Positions 26,264 to 35,424 of a stretch of DNA of 64,000 nucleotides are shown piece after piece; position 1 is the first letter of the stretch; the number at the start of each line of letters is the position of its first letter. The translations under genes and the position numbers were made by a program. This DNA is from Eoetvoesia sp035555955 (GTDB lineage: Bacteria > Pseudomonadota > Gammaproteobacteria > Burkholderiales > Burkholderiaceae_B), in NCBI RefSeq assembly GCF_035555955.1, contig NZ_DATMGA010000068.1:18455-82454 (forward strand), read 5' to 3'. The notes beneath the pieces are model-generated. The model saw nothing but the letters and a program-made list of their open reading frames with translations. It was not told the DNA's origin and made no database searches.

Positions 26264-26827
26264 TTACAGTGCATGCGTGCGATGCAGCTCGTCGTGCCAG
26301 GCCTGGAAATCCCGGCCGGAATGAATGAGGCCACAGCCTGGGCAGATGCGCTCGGCATCGGTGGTCGAATAAAAACGGTTGTATATGGGCGGAAAATCGT
26401 CGACGATGCTTTCCAGCTGTATGTCGTAGCGCTTGACTATCGTGCCGCAGCGGGCACAGCTCCATTGCAGCCCGTCCGCCTCGCCCTTGGGGCGTTTGCG
26501 TTCGATGACCAGGCACAGGCTGTCGGCTTCGCGCTGCGGCGAATGCAGCGTGTGCGGCGCCATCAGGAACATGTCGCCTTCCTTCAGATGCACTTTTTCG
26601 TATTGCCCGCGATCCCACATGAGCAGGTAGGCGTTGCCCTTGAACTGGTAAAAAAACTCTTCGATGGGATCGTCGTGGAAATCGCTGCGCTGGTTGGGGC
26701 CGCCCACCACCGTGACCATGAAATCGCCGTCCGCCCAGATTTGTTGGTTGCCCACTGGCGGCTTCAGCAAGTGGGAGTTGTCGTCCAGCCAACGCTGGAA
26801 ATTCAGGGGATAACCGTATTTGTACAT
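26264..26827 (-). CDS. nbaC: 3-hydroxyanthranilate 3,4-dioxygenase
   Basis: The 187-residue cupin enzyme has the iron ligands H51, E57 and H95 and the substrate arginine R99, plus the bacterial rubredoxin-like site CxxC at C124/C127 and C162/C165. It opens the ring of 3-hydroxyanthranilate to 2-amino-3-carboxymuconate semialdehyde. ATG 26827 begins MYKYGYPLNF. It lies between the RidA-type gene and ACMSD on one strand. It belongs to the kynurenine or nitrobenzoate branch; no kynureninase gene is in the window, which favours a non-tryptophan source. Confidence 0.95.
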   Translation of the reverse strand: MYKYGYPLNFQRWLDDNSHLLKPPVGNQQIWADGDFMVTVVGGPNQRSDFHDDPIEEFFYQFKGNAYLLMWDRGQYEKVHLKEGDMFLMAPHTLHSPQREADSLCLVIERKRPKGEADGLQWSCARCGTIVKRYDIQLESIVDDFPPIYNRFYSTTDAERICPGCGLIHSGRDFQAWHDELHRTHAL

Positions 26828-26919
26828 GTGCGAAGTCTCCTTCCGATCGCGCCGCTTTGCCGCGGCTTGCGCGTTGCTATTCAAAACCCTGGAGCAGCGG
26901 GTCGGTGCTGCCCCAGGAC

Positions 26920-27339
26920 TCAAAGCGGCTTGTAGGCAATGGCCTTGATTTCGATGAGCAGGTGCGGGTGAGGCAGCTGATGCACCGCCACCGTCGTTCT
27001 GGCGGGGCCGGTTTCGTCGAAGAACTGGCCATATACCTCGTTGTAGCCGCCAAAGTCATTCATATTGACCAGGAAGGCGCTGACTTCCACCACATCGGAC
27101 AGATCGGCCCCGGCGCTGGCAAGAATATCGCGGATGTTTTCGATGACCGCACGGGTCTGGGCGCGAATATCCAGGCTGGTGGTGCCCATGGCATCCACCT
27201 GCACGCCTTCGAAGCTGTTGTCCGGCCTGCGCGAGCTGGTGCCGGAAACGAAAATGAAGTCACCCGCGCGCCTGAAATGGGGAAAACGGCCGCGAGGCTT
27301 TGCTTTTCCGGGTATGACGGCGGCTTCTGTGGTTTTCAT
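26920..27339 (-). CDS. nbaF: RidA-family protein, probable 2-aminomuconate deaminase
   Basis: The 139-residue product is a YjgF/RidA fold with the C-terminal LPHPHLLIEIKAIA and the internal FRRAGDFIFVSGTSSRRPDN of the 2-aminomuconate deaminase subgroup (AmnD/NbaF). It hydrolyses 2-aminomuconate to 4-oxalocrotonate and ammonia. The position just before the ring-cleavage dioxygenase gene supports this over the generic enamine deaminase role. The preceding step, 2-aminomuconate semialdehyde dehydrogenase, is not encoded nearby. Confidence 0.85.
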   Translation of the reverse strand: MKTTEAAVIPGKAKPRGRFPHFRRAGDFIFVSGTSSRRPDNSFEGVQVDAMGTTSLDIRAQTRAVIENIRDILASAGADLSDVVEVSAFLVNMNDFGGYNEVYGQFFDETGPARTTVAVHQLPHPHLLIEIKAIAYKPL

Positions 27340-27468
27340 GTGCTTGTCCCAATAAAAGATATGACGTCCATCCGGGAAACTATAAAGGCAATTTCCAAGG
27401 CTGGATACTGAAAAACCCGACAAGCAACTATAACCAAAATGAATATATGGGCGTTTGCCAACCCGGCG

Positions 27469-28416
27469 CTACAGGCCGCCCGGGGCGTCAATGCCGGCCA
27501 CTTGCTCCAGGGCGGCCAGCAAGCGTGCCGTCGCCGCCGTGGGCGGCCTGTCGGCCATCAAGGTATAGCCGACCTTGCCGAAAGGACTGGCCACGCCCAG
27601 GCGCAGAATGCTAAGCAGACCGGCCCGCACGAACTGCTCGGCAACCGCATAGGGCATCAGGGCGATCATGGTCGACTCCAGCAACAGCCCCAGGTTGGTC
27701 AGGAAGGACACCGATTCGACCAGCTTTCCCGGCATCGCCATGCCCGCCGCCTCGAAAAAGGAGTGGGCGGACCGCCTGGCCACCGATTCCACGGTAGGGA
27801 TTATCCAGGCCATGTCCTGCAATTGACGGATATCCACCTGGGCATCCAGGGCCAGGGGATGGTGGCGCGACACGACGGCGCACAGCATTTCGTCGTACAG
27901 CGGAACGTGGATGAAGGAAGGATTGATGTTTTCTTCCGGGAGAAAGCCGATGACCACGTCGAACTGCCCGCGCGCAAGCTCCGGAAACAAAGCGTCGTTG
28001 GATCCGACGCGGATCTTGACGATGATGTTGGGCGCTATTTCGCGCAGGCGCAAAACCGCCCTGGGCAGCAATTTTGCCGAGGCCGTCAACAGCGTGCCCA
28101 CCACGACCTGGCCCGAGATGCCGGCGCTCCACGAGTTGGCATCGTCGGCAAGAAAGCGCAGCCCCGCCAGCAGGGACTGCGCATGCCGCCGCAGCAACTC
28201 GCCGAATTCGGTCAACTGCACCCCGCGCTTGCCGCGCGTGAACAGGGTTTCGTTGAAGTGTTGCTCCAGTTCGCGGATGCACTTGCTGACCGCCGGCTGG
28301 GTCATGTGCAATTCGCGCGAGGCCGCCAGCATCGAGCCGGTTTCGGCCACCTTCTCGAAAATGGCGAGCTGTTGCAGCCTGAGCCGGCGAACCAGGGAGC
28401 CGCTGGAATGTTCCAT
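27469..28416 (-). CDS. LysR-family regulator of the 3-hydroxyanthranilate genes (likely)
   Basis: ATG 28416 has AGGAG upstream and gives 315 residues. The helix-turn-helix (about 12-70, SMLAASRELHMTQPAVSKCIRELE) and the co-inducer domain (ARGQFDVVIGFLPEE) resemble the GbpR/CbbR-like branch. It lies 35 bp after the nitroreductase gene on the same strand and upstream of the RidA-dioxygenase-decarboxylase set, which it may control, with a 129-bp gap before the first of these. Confidence 0.88.
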   Translation of the reverse strand: MEHSSGSLVRRLRLQQLAIFEKVAETGSMLAASRELHMTQPAVSKCIRELEQHFNETLFTRGKRGVQLTEFGELLRRHAQSLLAGLRFLADDANSWSAGISGQVVVGTLLTASAKLLPRAVLRLREIAPNIIVKIRVGSNDALFPELARGQFDVVIGFLPEENINPSFIHVPLYDEMLCAVVSRHHPLALDAQVDIRQLQDMAWIIPTVESVARRSAHSFFEAAGMAMPGKLVESVSFLTNLGLLLESTMIALMPYAVAEQFVRAGLLSILRLGVASPFGKVGYTLMADRPPTAATARLLAALEQVAGIDAPGGL

Positions 28417-28450
28417 GGCTTCGCGGCTCCTTAATAAGTGTTGACAGGCC

Positions 28451-29182
28451 CTAATCCAGCCATACCGTGAAATCGCCGGCGGGAACCCTGGGAGTACGGA
28501 ACGTATTGACCAGCGCCGACTCGTCGGCATAGCCCAGCGCCATGCCGCACACCACCATTTCGTCGTCGTTCGCGCCGACATGCGGCAAAATGATTTTTCC
28601 GTAGGCGTTCCAGGCCGCCTGGGGGCAGGTGTCGAGCCCGCGCGCGCGCGCGGCGACCATGACGCTTTGCAGGAAGCCGCCGTAGTCCATGAGCGAACCT
28701 GTGCCCAGGATCGTGTTGACCGTGAAGATCAGCCCCACGGGCGCATCGAAAAAGCGGAAATTGCGCTGATGCTGCGCATGCATGCCGTCTTTGTTGCCGC
28801 GTTCGATGCCCAGCAGTCCGTACAGGCCCCAGCCGTTTTCGCGGCGGCGATCGATGAACGGGCTGATCCATTTGCGGGGGTAGTAGTCGAATGCCTCGAC
28901 ATACTCGGCGGCCAGGGCGGGATCGGCGCGCAGGGCGTCGTGGGCGGCGCATACTTTTTCCACCAGGGAATCCTTGCTTCGGCCTTGCAGCACATAGGCT
29001 TTCCAGGGCTGGATATTGGCGCCGGACGGCGCGCGGCTGGCCACGGCCAGGATTTCCTCGATCAGGCCGCGCGCAACGGGCTCGGCGGTATAGGCGCGAA
29101 TGGACTGGCGTCCTTCAATGGCCTGGTCGACGAGTGCCACGGCATCGGATACACAACTTTCAACGGCGGTACTGCTGGACAT
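28451..29182 (-). CDS. Nitroreductase-family FMN oxidoreductase
   Basis: ATG 29182 (MSSSTAVES) gives 243 residues. The N-terminal FMN-binding RQSIRAYTAEPV and SRAPSGANIQPWKAYVLQG, and the central GLDTCPQAAW, are classic for NAD(P)H-dependent nitroreductases. These reduce nitroaromatics to hydroxylamines or act on quinones and flavins. Near a 3-hydroxyanthranilate set it is a good candidate for the nitro-group reduction step, but the known 2-nitrobenzoate reductase belongs to a different FMN family. A 35-bp gap links it to the downstream LysR gene. Confidence 0.85.
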   Translation of the reverse strand: MSSSTAVESCVSDAVALVDQAIEGRQSIRAYTAEPVARGLIEEILAVASRAPSGANIQPWKAYVLQGRSKDSLVEKVCAAHDALRADPALAAEYVEAFDYYPRKWISPFIDRRRENGWGLYGLLGIERGNKDGMHAQHQRNFRFFDAPVGLIFTVNTILGTGSLMDYGGFLQSVMVAARARGLDTCPQAAWNAYGKIILPHVGANDDEMVVCGMALGYADESALVNTFRTPRVPAGDFTVWLD

Positions 29183-29402
29183 GATGCGGAAAACTCCTGG
29201 TTTCTGGATTCCCAGGGACGCCACGCGCCCCGTGAATATCGATGATAAAGCAAACAGCGCAAATATATGCGCGCAAAAGATGGTGCCTGCGCAAAACTGA
29301 TAGCCGGCGAACCCGCTCCGCCCGTAATGTATCGCCAAGGGCGCAACACGACGCCGACCCAAGACGGGCCGACCGGCTCAAATAACCAGGAGATGACGCA
29401 GC

Positions 29403-30491
29403 ATGGCCACCCACCCCTTCCTTACCAAGAACCGCTTCCTGCTGGGCACGTTTTCGACCAACTGCTCTGGCGGCATGACTGTATCCAAGCTGCCCGGCCG
29501 CTGGAAGGCCGACTGGCAGCACAATCTTTGCATAGGAAAAATGCTGGACGACGCGGGCATCGATTTCATGCTGCCCATTGCACGCTGGATCGGCTACGGC
29601 GGCGAAACCGATTTCCACGGCTACGTGCTTGAAACCGTCACCTGGGCCACCGCCCTGCTGGCCAATACCAAGAACATCACCGTGTTCGCCACCGTCCACA
29701 CCGTGGCCAACCACCCCGTCGTGGTCGCCAAGCAAATCGCCACCATGGCGCAAGTGGGCGGCACCGAGCGCGTGGGGCTGAACATTGTGGCGGGCTGGAA
29801 CAAGCCCGAATACGAAGCCCTGGGCCTGACCCTGCCGGACGACCACGAAACACGCTATGGCTACGCTCAGGAATGGTTCGACATCGTCAAGAAGCTGTGG
29901 ACGCACGACGGCCCCTTCGACTGGGACGGCAAGTACTTCCATCTCAAGCACACTTACGGCAACCCCAAGCCCGAATTCCAGCCGCCCATCTTCAATGCCG
30001 CCGGATCCGGCCAGGGCCGGGAATTCGCAAGCCGCAACGCCGACTTCCTGTTCACCCCCGCCATCGACCTGAGCCGTTCCAAACAGGAAGTGGCCGAGCT
30101 CATCCAGCTAGGAAAAACAAACCAACGCAACGTAAACGTGCTGACCTTCAGCCATGTCATCTGCCGGCCCACCGAAGCCGAAGCCAAGGCCGACTGGCAA
30201 AAGCTGCAGGACAACGCCGACTGGGCAGCGGTGGACAACCTGATCAAGCTGCAATTCGCGCATGCACAGTCCTTTCCCCACGACCTGCTGGCACTGATCC
30301 GCGAGCGCTTCGCCGCCGGCCATGGCGGCTTCCCGCTGGTCGGCACACCCCAACAGGTGGCCGACGGAATCAGCTCGCTGCACGAGGCGGGCTTCGCGGG
30401 AACCACGCTGTCGTTCTTCGATTATGCCGAAGAGTTCCCCTACTTCCGCGACAACGTCCTGCCCATGCTTGAAGCACGCGGCATAAGGTAA
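29403..30491 (+). CDS. Luciferase-like flavin-dependent monooxygenase
   Basis: The 362-residue TIM-barrel protein matches the bacterial luciferase-like (LLM) family: FSTNCSGGM, MLDDAGIDFMLPIARWIGYGGETDF, VGLNIVAGWN and GTPQQVADGI. This form is close to RutA, SsuD and nitrilotriacetate-type monooxygenases, which use FMNH2 from a partner and O2. The flavin reductase gene begins 20 bp downstream, giving a two-component system, with an AraC regulator next. AGGAG precedes ATG 29403. The substrate is unknown. Confidence 0.9.
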   Translation: MATHPFLTKNRFLLGTFSTNCSGGMTVSKLPGRWKADWQHNLCIGKMLDDAGIDFMLPIARWIGYGGETDFHGYVLETVTWATALLANTKNITVFATVHTVANHPVVVAKQIATMAQVGGTERVGLNIVAGWNKPEYEALGLTLPDDHETRYGYAQEWFDIVKKLWTHDGPFDWDGKYFHLKHTYGNPKPEFQPPIFNAAGSGQGREFASRNADFLFTPAIDLSRSKQEVAELIQLGKTNQRNVNVLTFSHVICRPTEAEAKADWQKLQDNADWAAVDNLIKLQFAHAQSFPHDLLALIRERFAAGHGGFPLVGTPQQVADGISSLHEAGFAGTTLSFFDYAEEFPYFRDNVLPMLEARGIR

Positions 30492-30511
30492 TCAGGCACA
30501 GGGTAACTATC

Positions 30512-31060
30512 ATGGTTCTGCTTCGCCTCCCCAAAAAACCCCAGGCCGCGGCCGACACGTGCGCGACCGCCCCCGGCCAGCCCCAGGCATTCCGCAGCGC
30601 GATGCGTGAACTGGCGGGCGGCGTCAGCGTCATCACGGCCTCGCGCGGCGACGAACGTACCGGCCTGACCGTCACTTCGGTGATCTCCTTGTCCCTGGAT
30701 CCTCCCGAACTGCTGGTGTCGGTCAACCAGAACTCCTCGTCCTGGCCCTTCATCAAGGAAACCGGCTATTTCGGCGTCAATGTGCTGAGCGCCGAACTCC
30801 AGCCGGTAGCCGAACGCTTCTCGGGCAAGGGGGGCATCCGCGGCGAGCAGCGCTACGAAGGGGCGCCATGGCAACGCGACCAGCACGGGGTATGGGTGCT
30901 GCCGCAGGCTCTGGCCACATTTTCCTGCAAGGTCGAGGACATCCTCATCCATCACACGCATGCCCTGATCGTCGGCGCGGTGCTGTGCGCCCACACGCAG
31001 GGGCAGGAAAACGGCCCGCTCTCCTATTGGCGTGGCCGGTACGGTGGTTTCAGCCTGTAG
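30512..31060 (+). CDS. Flavin reductase, partner of the LLM monooxygenase
   Basis: The 182-residue product is a flavin reductase (FMN split-barrel) with the N-terminal core FRSAMRELAGGVSVITAS, RTGLTVTSVISLSLDPPELLVSVN and the final LSYWRGRYGGF. It reduces FMN with NAD(P)H to feed the monooxygenase just upstream, with which it forms an operon. Confidence 0.9.
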   Translation: MVLLRLPKKPQAAADTCATAPGQPQAFRSAMRELAGGVSVITASRGDERTGLTVTSVISLSLDPPELLVSVNQNSSSWPFIKETGYFGVNVLSAELQPVAERFSGKGGIRGEQRYEGAPWQRDQHGVWVLPQALATFSCKVEDILIHHTHALIVGAVLCAHTQGQENGPLSYWRGRYGGFSL

Positions 31061-31199
31061 CCTTCAGCCCAGGAAAACCCTCGCAGCCAAATTGAGGTTT
31101 TGGGTATAAACTCTTTATTGTCAATATGTTGCCGTATATCATGCCCGGCGCGATCAACCCCTATCTGCGCGGCGTGTGCCGGCTTTCTATGGAGCTGCC

Positions 31200-32225
31200 T
31201 TGTCGCGATCCGCCCTCGCCGCCACCCGCAGTCGCCTGTTCGAGCGCTACCCCGTCATTGCCTCCAGCGACCTGGACGAAGTCCGCGGCCAGGTCGCCAG
31301 TGTCTTTTGCGAGCACCGCTTAAGCGTCGTCGGAAAATCCCAGCACCTGAGCACGCAAATGTATTTCCGGCCAGGGCCGCGCGCCGGCTATGGCCGCATG
31401 AGCTACGGCGCCGCCGTCGACATCGACCCGGGCAGCCTCGACAACTTCTTCCTGCTGCAGTTTCCCCTGCAGGGCGGCGAAACCATTTTCGCCGAGGGGC
31501 AGCCGGTCGAATCCACATCCAACCTGGCCACCATCGTCAGCCCCGCCGTCGACTTTCGCATGCGGCATGGCAAAAACACCGAAAAGCTGTTCATCCGCCT
31601 CGACCGCCAGGCCCTGGAACGCGAGTTCGTCCAGCTCTCGGGCGCCGCCCTGAAAGGCCGCCTCAAATTCCTGCCCGGAATCCCCCTGGACACTCCGCAA
31701 GGACAGGCCCTGTACCGCTACGTCTGCTGGCTCATGCGGGAAGCCTCCGACGGCAGCCTGCTCGACCATCCGCTGGTCGCCGCCCAGCTCGAAAGCACGC
31801 TCATGGCGGCTGTGCTCGATACGCTTGCGCACAACCAGAACAACCCGTTGCGCCAATCCGGCGCGCCGGCCCCGCACTTCGTGCGCCTGGCCGAAGAATA
31901 CATGGCCCAGCATGCCCACGAGCCCATCAGCGCCAGCGACATCTCCCGCTACGTCAATGTCAGCACGCGCAGCCTGTTCGCCGGCTTTCGCAAATACCGC
32001 GACACCACGCCCATGGCGCACCTGCGCACGCTGCGGCTGGAAAAAGCCCATGCCGACCTCAGCGCACCGTCATCCAGCGACGACAGCGTCACCAGCATCG
32101 CACTGCGCTGGGGGTTTTCGCATCTGGGACAATTCGCAGCGGCCTATCGGCGCAGCTACGGCGAGCCCCCCTCGTGCACACTGCGGCGCGCCAGCGGCCC
32201 GCCCAGCGCCCCAAAAAACGATTGA
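31200..32225 (+). CDS. AraC-family regulator
   Basis: The N-terminal ligand domain (AraC-binding-like, DIDPGSLDNFFLLQFPLQGGETI) is followed by a C-terminal double helix-turn-helix (about the last 100 residues, ISASDISRYVNVSTRSLFAGFRKYRDTTPMAHLRTLRLEKA). TTG 31200 has GGAG seven bases upstream and gives 341 residues; GTG 31176 is an alternative. It lies 140 bp after the flavin reductase and probably regulates that operon. Confidence 0.85.
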   Translation: MSRSALAATRSRLFERYPVIASSDLDEVRGQVASVFCEHRLSVVGKSQHLSTQMYFRPGPRAGYGRMSYGAAVDIDPGSLDNFFLLQFPLQGGETIFAEGQPVESTSNLATIVSPAVDFRMRHGKNTEKLFIRLDRQALEREFVQLSGAALKGRLKFLPGIPLDTPQGQALYRYVCWLMREASDGSLLDHPLVAAQLESTLMAAVLDTLAHNQNNPLRQSGAPAPHFVRLAEEYMAQHAHEPISASDISRYVNVSTRSLFAGFRKYRDTTPMAHLRTLRLEKAHADLSAPSSSDDSVTSIALRWGFSHLGQFAAAYRRSYGEPPSCTLRRASGPPSAPKND

Positions 32226-32252
32226 AACCGCCTTCCCGGCCAAGCGCCGCCG

Positions 32253-33701
32253 CTACATGGCAGCGCCCAACACGCGCTGCACGAATTCGACAACCGGCAT
32301 TTTCTTGCCGTTGATCTCGACGTTATTGTCCCCATACCGCAAGCGGACGGCGGCATTGCCGCCATCCATGGCAACCAGGCCCGCGCGGGCCAGACGGCCG
32401 GTGTAAACGTCGAACAGCATGGCCCCCATCATGGCCGCCCGCCCGTCCTGGCCCGCGCCGCCCTGCAATTGGCTGAAGGTCTGGATGAACATGGGCTTGG
32501 CCACCATGACGTTCAGATCCAGCTGCTTGATCATCTGCGCCAGCAAAGTGGCCGTATCGCCCGCCGCCGAAGGATCTGCCGGCCTGGCCAGATCCACGGA
32601 CACCGTCAGGCGGCTTTCTCCCTTGTCGTTCTTCCAGACCAGCGGATCCACCGCCAGTTGGGGCTTGCTGTCCAGCACAGTCCAGAGCCTGTCCCGCAAC
32701 ACGGCGGCTTCGTCCGGGGTAATCGCCAGGGCCTCATCCGGGGTGCCGCCATGCCTGGCCTGGATGCGGTCGTAGTCGGCGGCCAATGCCGACAACGCAT
32801 CCAGATCGAGGTTGCGGCCCCGGAGACTGGCTTCCACGCTGCCAAAGCCCGTTTCGCCGATCCGAATGGCGCCCAGTTTGTACTGCAGCGTGAGATCCAT
32901 GTGCTGATTGCGCTGCACGCTATCCAGGCTAAGGCCAACCTTGTCCAACTGCACGGGGATGCCTTCGCCCGATTGCAGAATGAACGTGTCCGCGGCAGCC
33001 TGGCTGTTGGTTTTCACCTCTTGGGCGCCGTTGTCCGTCGTCGTTGCCGTGCTGGCCAGCGTTATGCCCCGCACGTCCAGGCTTTCGCGCTTGCTCGCCG
33101 AGACGTACTGCAAGCCGCCAAAAGCGCCTTTGACAACGCTGTCCCGGAAATTATTGCTGAACACCGCGTCGATCGCGCCCCCGCTGAATTTGACGCTGTC
33201 GCCGCCATCTTGCAGGTCTATCGGCATGAAACGCCAGGCCGAACTGCCCTTGCCCGTAAACCCGATCCGGGTCGTCGCCGTAACCGGCGACTGTCCTTTG
33301 AGGCTGTCGAACCACTTTTGCGTGGCGGCCGAGGGAATGAGCTGCGCGCGGCTGGATGCCATGAGCGGCGCCACGCTGCCTGATTTCAGGGCATCCAGGG
33401 GGAAAGGGCCATGCTGCAAGTGGTCGCTCAGCAAATACTCCACACGCTGGCCGCGGCTATCCTGCATCTGCAGGGTATAGACCACATCGGACGAAAACAC
33501 ATGGCGCTTGTACTCGCTGATGGCAAGCCTGGCGCCGCTTTCATCGGCGCCAGGGCCCAGCGTGGAGCGCAGCCGTTCGTTGGCCTGGACGACCCATTGC
33601 TGCAAAACCGCCTGCGCCTTTTTGCCGACGTACCAAGAGGCCGCCGTATAGCCGGCCGCCACCACCACGACGGCCGTCAAAATCCTGGTGCTTGTCTTCA
33701 T
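32253..33701 (-). CDS. YdgA-family (DUF945) protein
   Basis: The 482-residue product has an N-terminal signal/anchor helix (about 8-24, ILTAVVVVAAGYTAASWYVG) and the DUF945 domain with FSSDVVYTLQM and the late DVYTGRLARAGLV ending. E. coli YdgA and its relatives are envelope proteins of unknown role. It converges with the AraC gene and lies just downstream of ispH on the same strand. Confidence 0.85.
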   Translation of the reverse strand: MKTSTRILTAVVVVAAGYTAASWYVGKKAQAVLQQWVVQANERLRSTLGPGADESGARLAISEYKRHVFSSDVVYTLQMQDSRGQRVEYLLSDHLQHGPFPLDALKSGSVAPLMASSRAQLIPSAATQKWFDSLKGQSPVTATTRIGFTGKGSSAWRFMPIDLQDGGDSVKFSGGAIDAVFSNNFRDSVVKGAFGGLQYVSASKRESLDVRGITLASTATTTDNGAQEVKTNSQAAADTFILQSGEGIPVQLDKVGLSLDSVQRNQHMDLTLQYKLGAIRIGETGFGSVEASLRGRNLDLDALSALAADYDRIQARHGGTPDEALAITPDEAAVLRDRLWTVLDSKPQLAVDPLVWKNDKGESRLTVSVDLARPADPSAAGDTATLLAQMIKQLDLNVMVAKPMFIQTFSQLQGGAGQDGRAAMMGAMLFDVYTGRLARAGLVAMDGGNAAVRLRYGDNNVEINGKKMPVVEFVQRVLGAAM

Positions 33702-33723
33702 GCTTGGTCCGCCAAGGAGTAGT

Positions 33724-34698
33724 TCAGGAAACCGGACGCTTGCGCGACAGTTCCCGCGGCAACGGGAACGCCACGTTTTCTTCCGCGCCCGGCAAGGTGC
33801 GCACCGAAGCGGCGCCCAGCTCGTTGAGCCGGTCGATGACCTGCCGCACCAGCACCTCGGGCGCCGAGGCTCCGGCGGTAAGCCCGATACGCCTGGCCCC
33901 GGCCAACCAGGCCGGGTCGATCATGGCCGGATCGTCGATGAGATAAGCCGGCACGCCCTTGCGCTCGGCCACCTCGCGCAGGCGATTGGAATTGGAACTG
34001 TTGGGACTGCCCACCACCAGCACCAGGTCGCACTCGGGCGCCAGGACCTTTACCGCGTCCTGGCGATTCTGGGTGGCATAGCAGATATCGCTTTTCTTGG
34101 GCTCGACGATGTCGGGAAACCTGGATCGCAAGGCATTGGCCACCGCCGCGGCGTCGTCCACGGACAAAGTGGTCTGCGTCACAAAGGCCAGATTGCCGGG
34201 ATCGGCGACCTGCAGGGCGGCGACGTCTTCGGCCGTTTCCACCAAATACATGCCGTCGCTGGCCTGACCCAGCGTGCCCTCGACCTCGGGGTGCCCCCGA
34301 TGGCCGATCATGATGATCTCGCGGCCCGCCGCGCGCATGCGGGCCACTTCGATGTGAACCTTGGTGACCAGCGGGCAGGTGGCGTCGAACACCTGCAGGC
34401 CCATGCGCTCGGCTTCGGCGCGCACGCTTTGCGCCACGCCATGCGCCGAGAACACCACGATGGCTCCCTTCGGAGCCTCGTCCAGCTCGGCGATGAACAC
34501 CGCGCCCTTGGCTTTCAGGTCTTGAACCACGTAGCGGTTGTGAACGATTTCGTGGCGCACGTAAATAGGCGCGCCGTGCAGTTCGAGCGCGCGCTCGACG
34601 ATATCGATGGCCCGATCGACCCCGGCGCAGAAGCCGCGGGGCTGGGCCAGCACCACCTCGACGGGTTCGCCGGAGCGGGTTCTGACCTGAGCCATCAC
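33724..34698 (-). CDS. ispH: 4-hydroxy-3-methylbut-2-enyl diphosphate reductase
   Basis: The 324-residue product has all three [4Fe-4S] cysteines: RGFCAGV near residue 24, DATCPLV near 109 and SDICYATQ near 205, plus the catalytic Glu/His region AHGVAQS. It makes IPP and DMAPP in the last step of the MEP isoprenoid pathway. Its start codon overlaps the stop of slpA upstream by 4 bp, the conserved slpA-ispH pairing. Confidence 0.97.
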   Translation of the reverse strand: MMAQVRTRSGEPVEVVLAQPRGFCAGVDRAIDIVERALELHGAPIYVRHEIVHNRYVVQDLKAKGAVFIAELDEAPKGAIVVFSAHGVAQSVRAEAERMGLQVFDATCPLVTKVHIEVARMRAAGREIIMIGHRGHPEVEGTLGQASDGMYLVETAEDVAALQVADPGNLAFVTQTTLSVDDAAAVANALRSRFPDIVEPKKSDICYATQNRQDAVKVLAPECDLVLVVGSPNSSNSNRLREVAERKGVPAYLIDDPAMIDPAWLAGARRIGLTAGASAPEVLVRQVIDRLNELGAASVRTLPGAEENVAFPLPRELSRKRPVS

Positions 34699-35171
34699 AG
34701 CACCCCCAGCAGGGACACTTCGATGGATAGGTCCGCACCCGCCAGCGGATGGTTGAAATCGAACAGCGCCCAGCCTTCGCCCTGCTCTTTGAGGACGCCC
34801 GAATAGCGCCCGCCGTTGGGAGCCGAAAACTCGACGATATCGCCAGGCGCAAAGACCGTGCCCGGCTCGGTATTGGCCTGGATCATGCTGTCGGCCACGC
34901 GCTGGATGAGGTCGGGATTGCGCTCGCCGTAAGCTTTCGCGGCCGGCAGCTCGATGCGAAAACGCGTGCCCTCTTCATGGCCGAGCAAAGCTTCTTCCAT
35001 GCCCGGCGCCCACTGCCCCATGCCCAGTTGCAAGGTGGCCGGGCGGTCGTCGAAAGTATTGACGAACACGGAACCGGCCGCGGGCCCAGTGGCCAGCTCG
35101 ATGCGGTAATGCAGCGTCAGATAGGAGTCGGGGCGCACAACCGCCTTGGCCGAGTCGATAGGGGAAGTCAA
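34695..35171 (-). CDS. slpA: FKBP-type peptidyl-prolyl isomerase SlpA
   Basis: The 158-residue product is an FKBP of the SlpA/SlyD type: VNTFDDRPATLQLGMGQWAPGMEEALLGHEEGTRFRIELPAAKAYG, with the insert-in-flap domain between about 75 and 130. There is no metal-binding His-rich tail, as in SlpA rather than SlyD. It assists proline isomerisation in folding. It overlaps ispH by 4 bp. Confidence 0.93.
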   Translation of the reverse strand: MTSPIDSAKAVVRPDSYLTLHYRIELATGPAAGSVFVNTFDDRPATLQLGMGQWAPGMEEALLGHEEGTRFRIELPAAKAYGERNPDLIQRVADSMIQANTEPGTVFAPGDIVEFSAPNGGRYSGVLKEQGEGWALFDFNHPLAGADLSIEVSLLGVL

Positions 35172-35424
35172 GATTCATCACCGTAAAAACATTGCTGATG
35201 CGCCATTTTAGTGCCTCTTGCGAGTTGGCACATGCGGGCGCGTCTTTCGGCCGGCCCAGGCGGTCAAATCCGGCGTATGCCCGCCCCGCTGCGCATCGCG
35301 CGATGGCCGCGACGGGCTCAAGGACGCAATCCGGACAATCCGAGCCGGACAAATGTATTCACTGCGCGCCGCCTGGCCGGCCAAATCGGGCATTGTGAAG
35401 ATCTTTACCTTTGAACCGCCCGCC

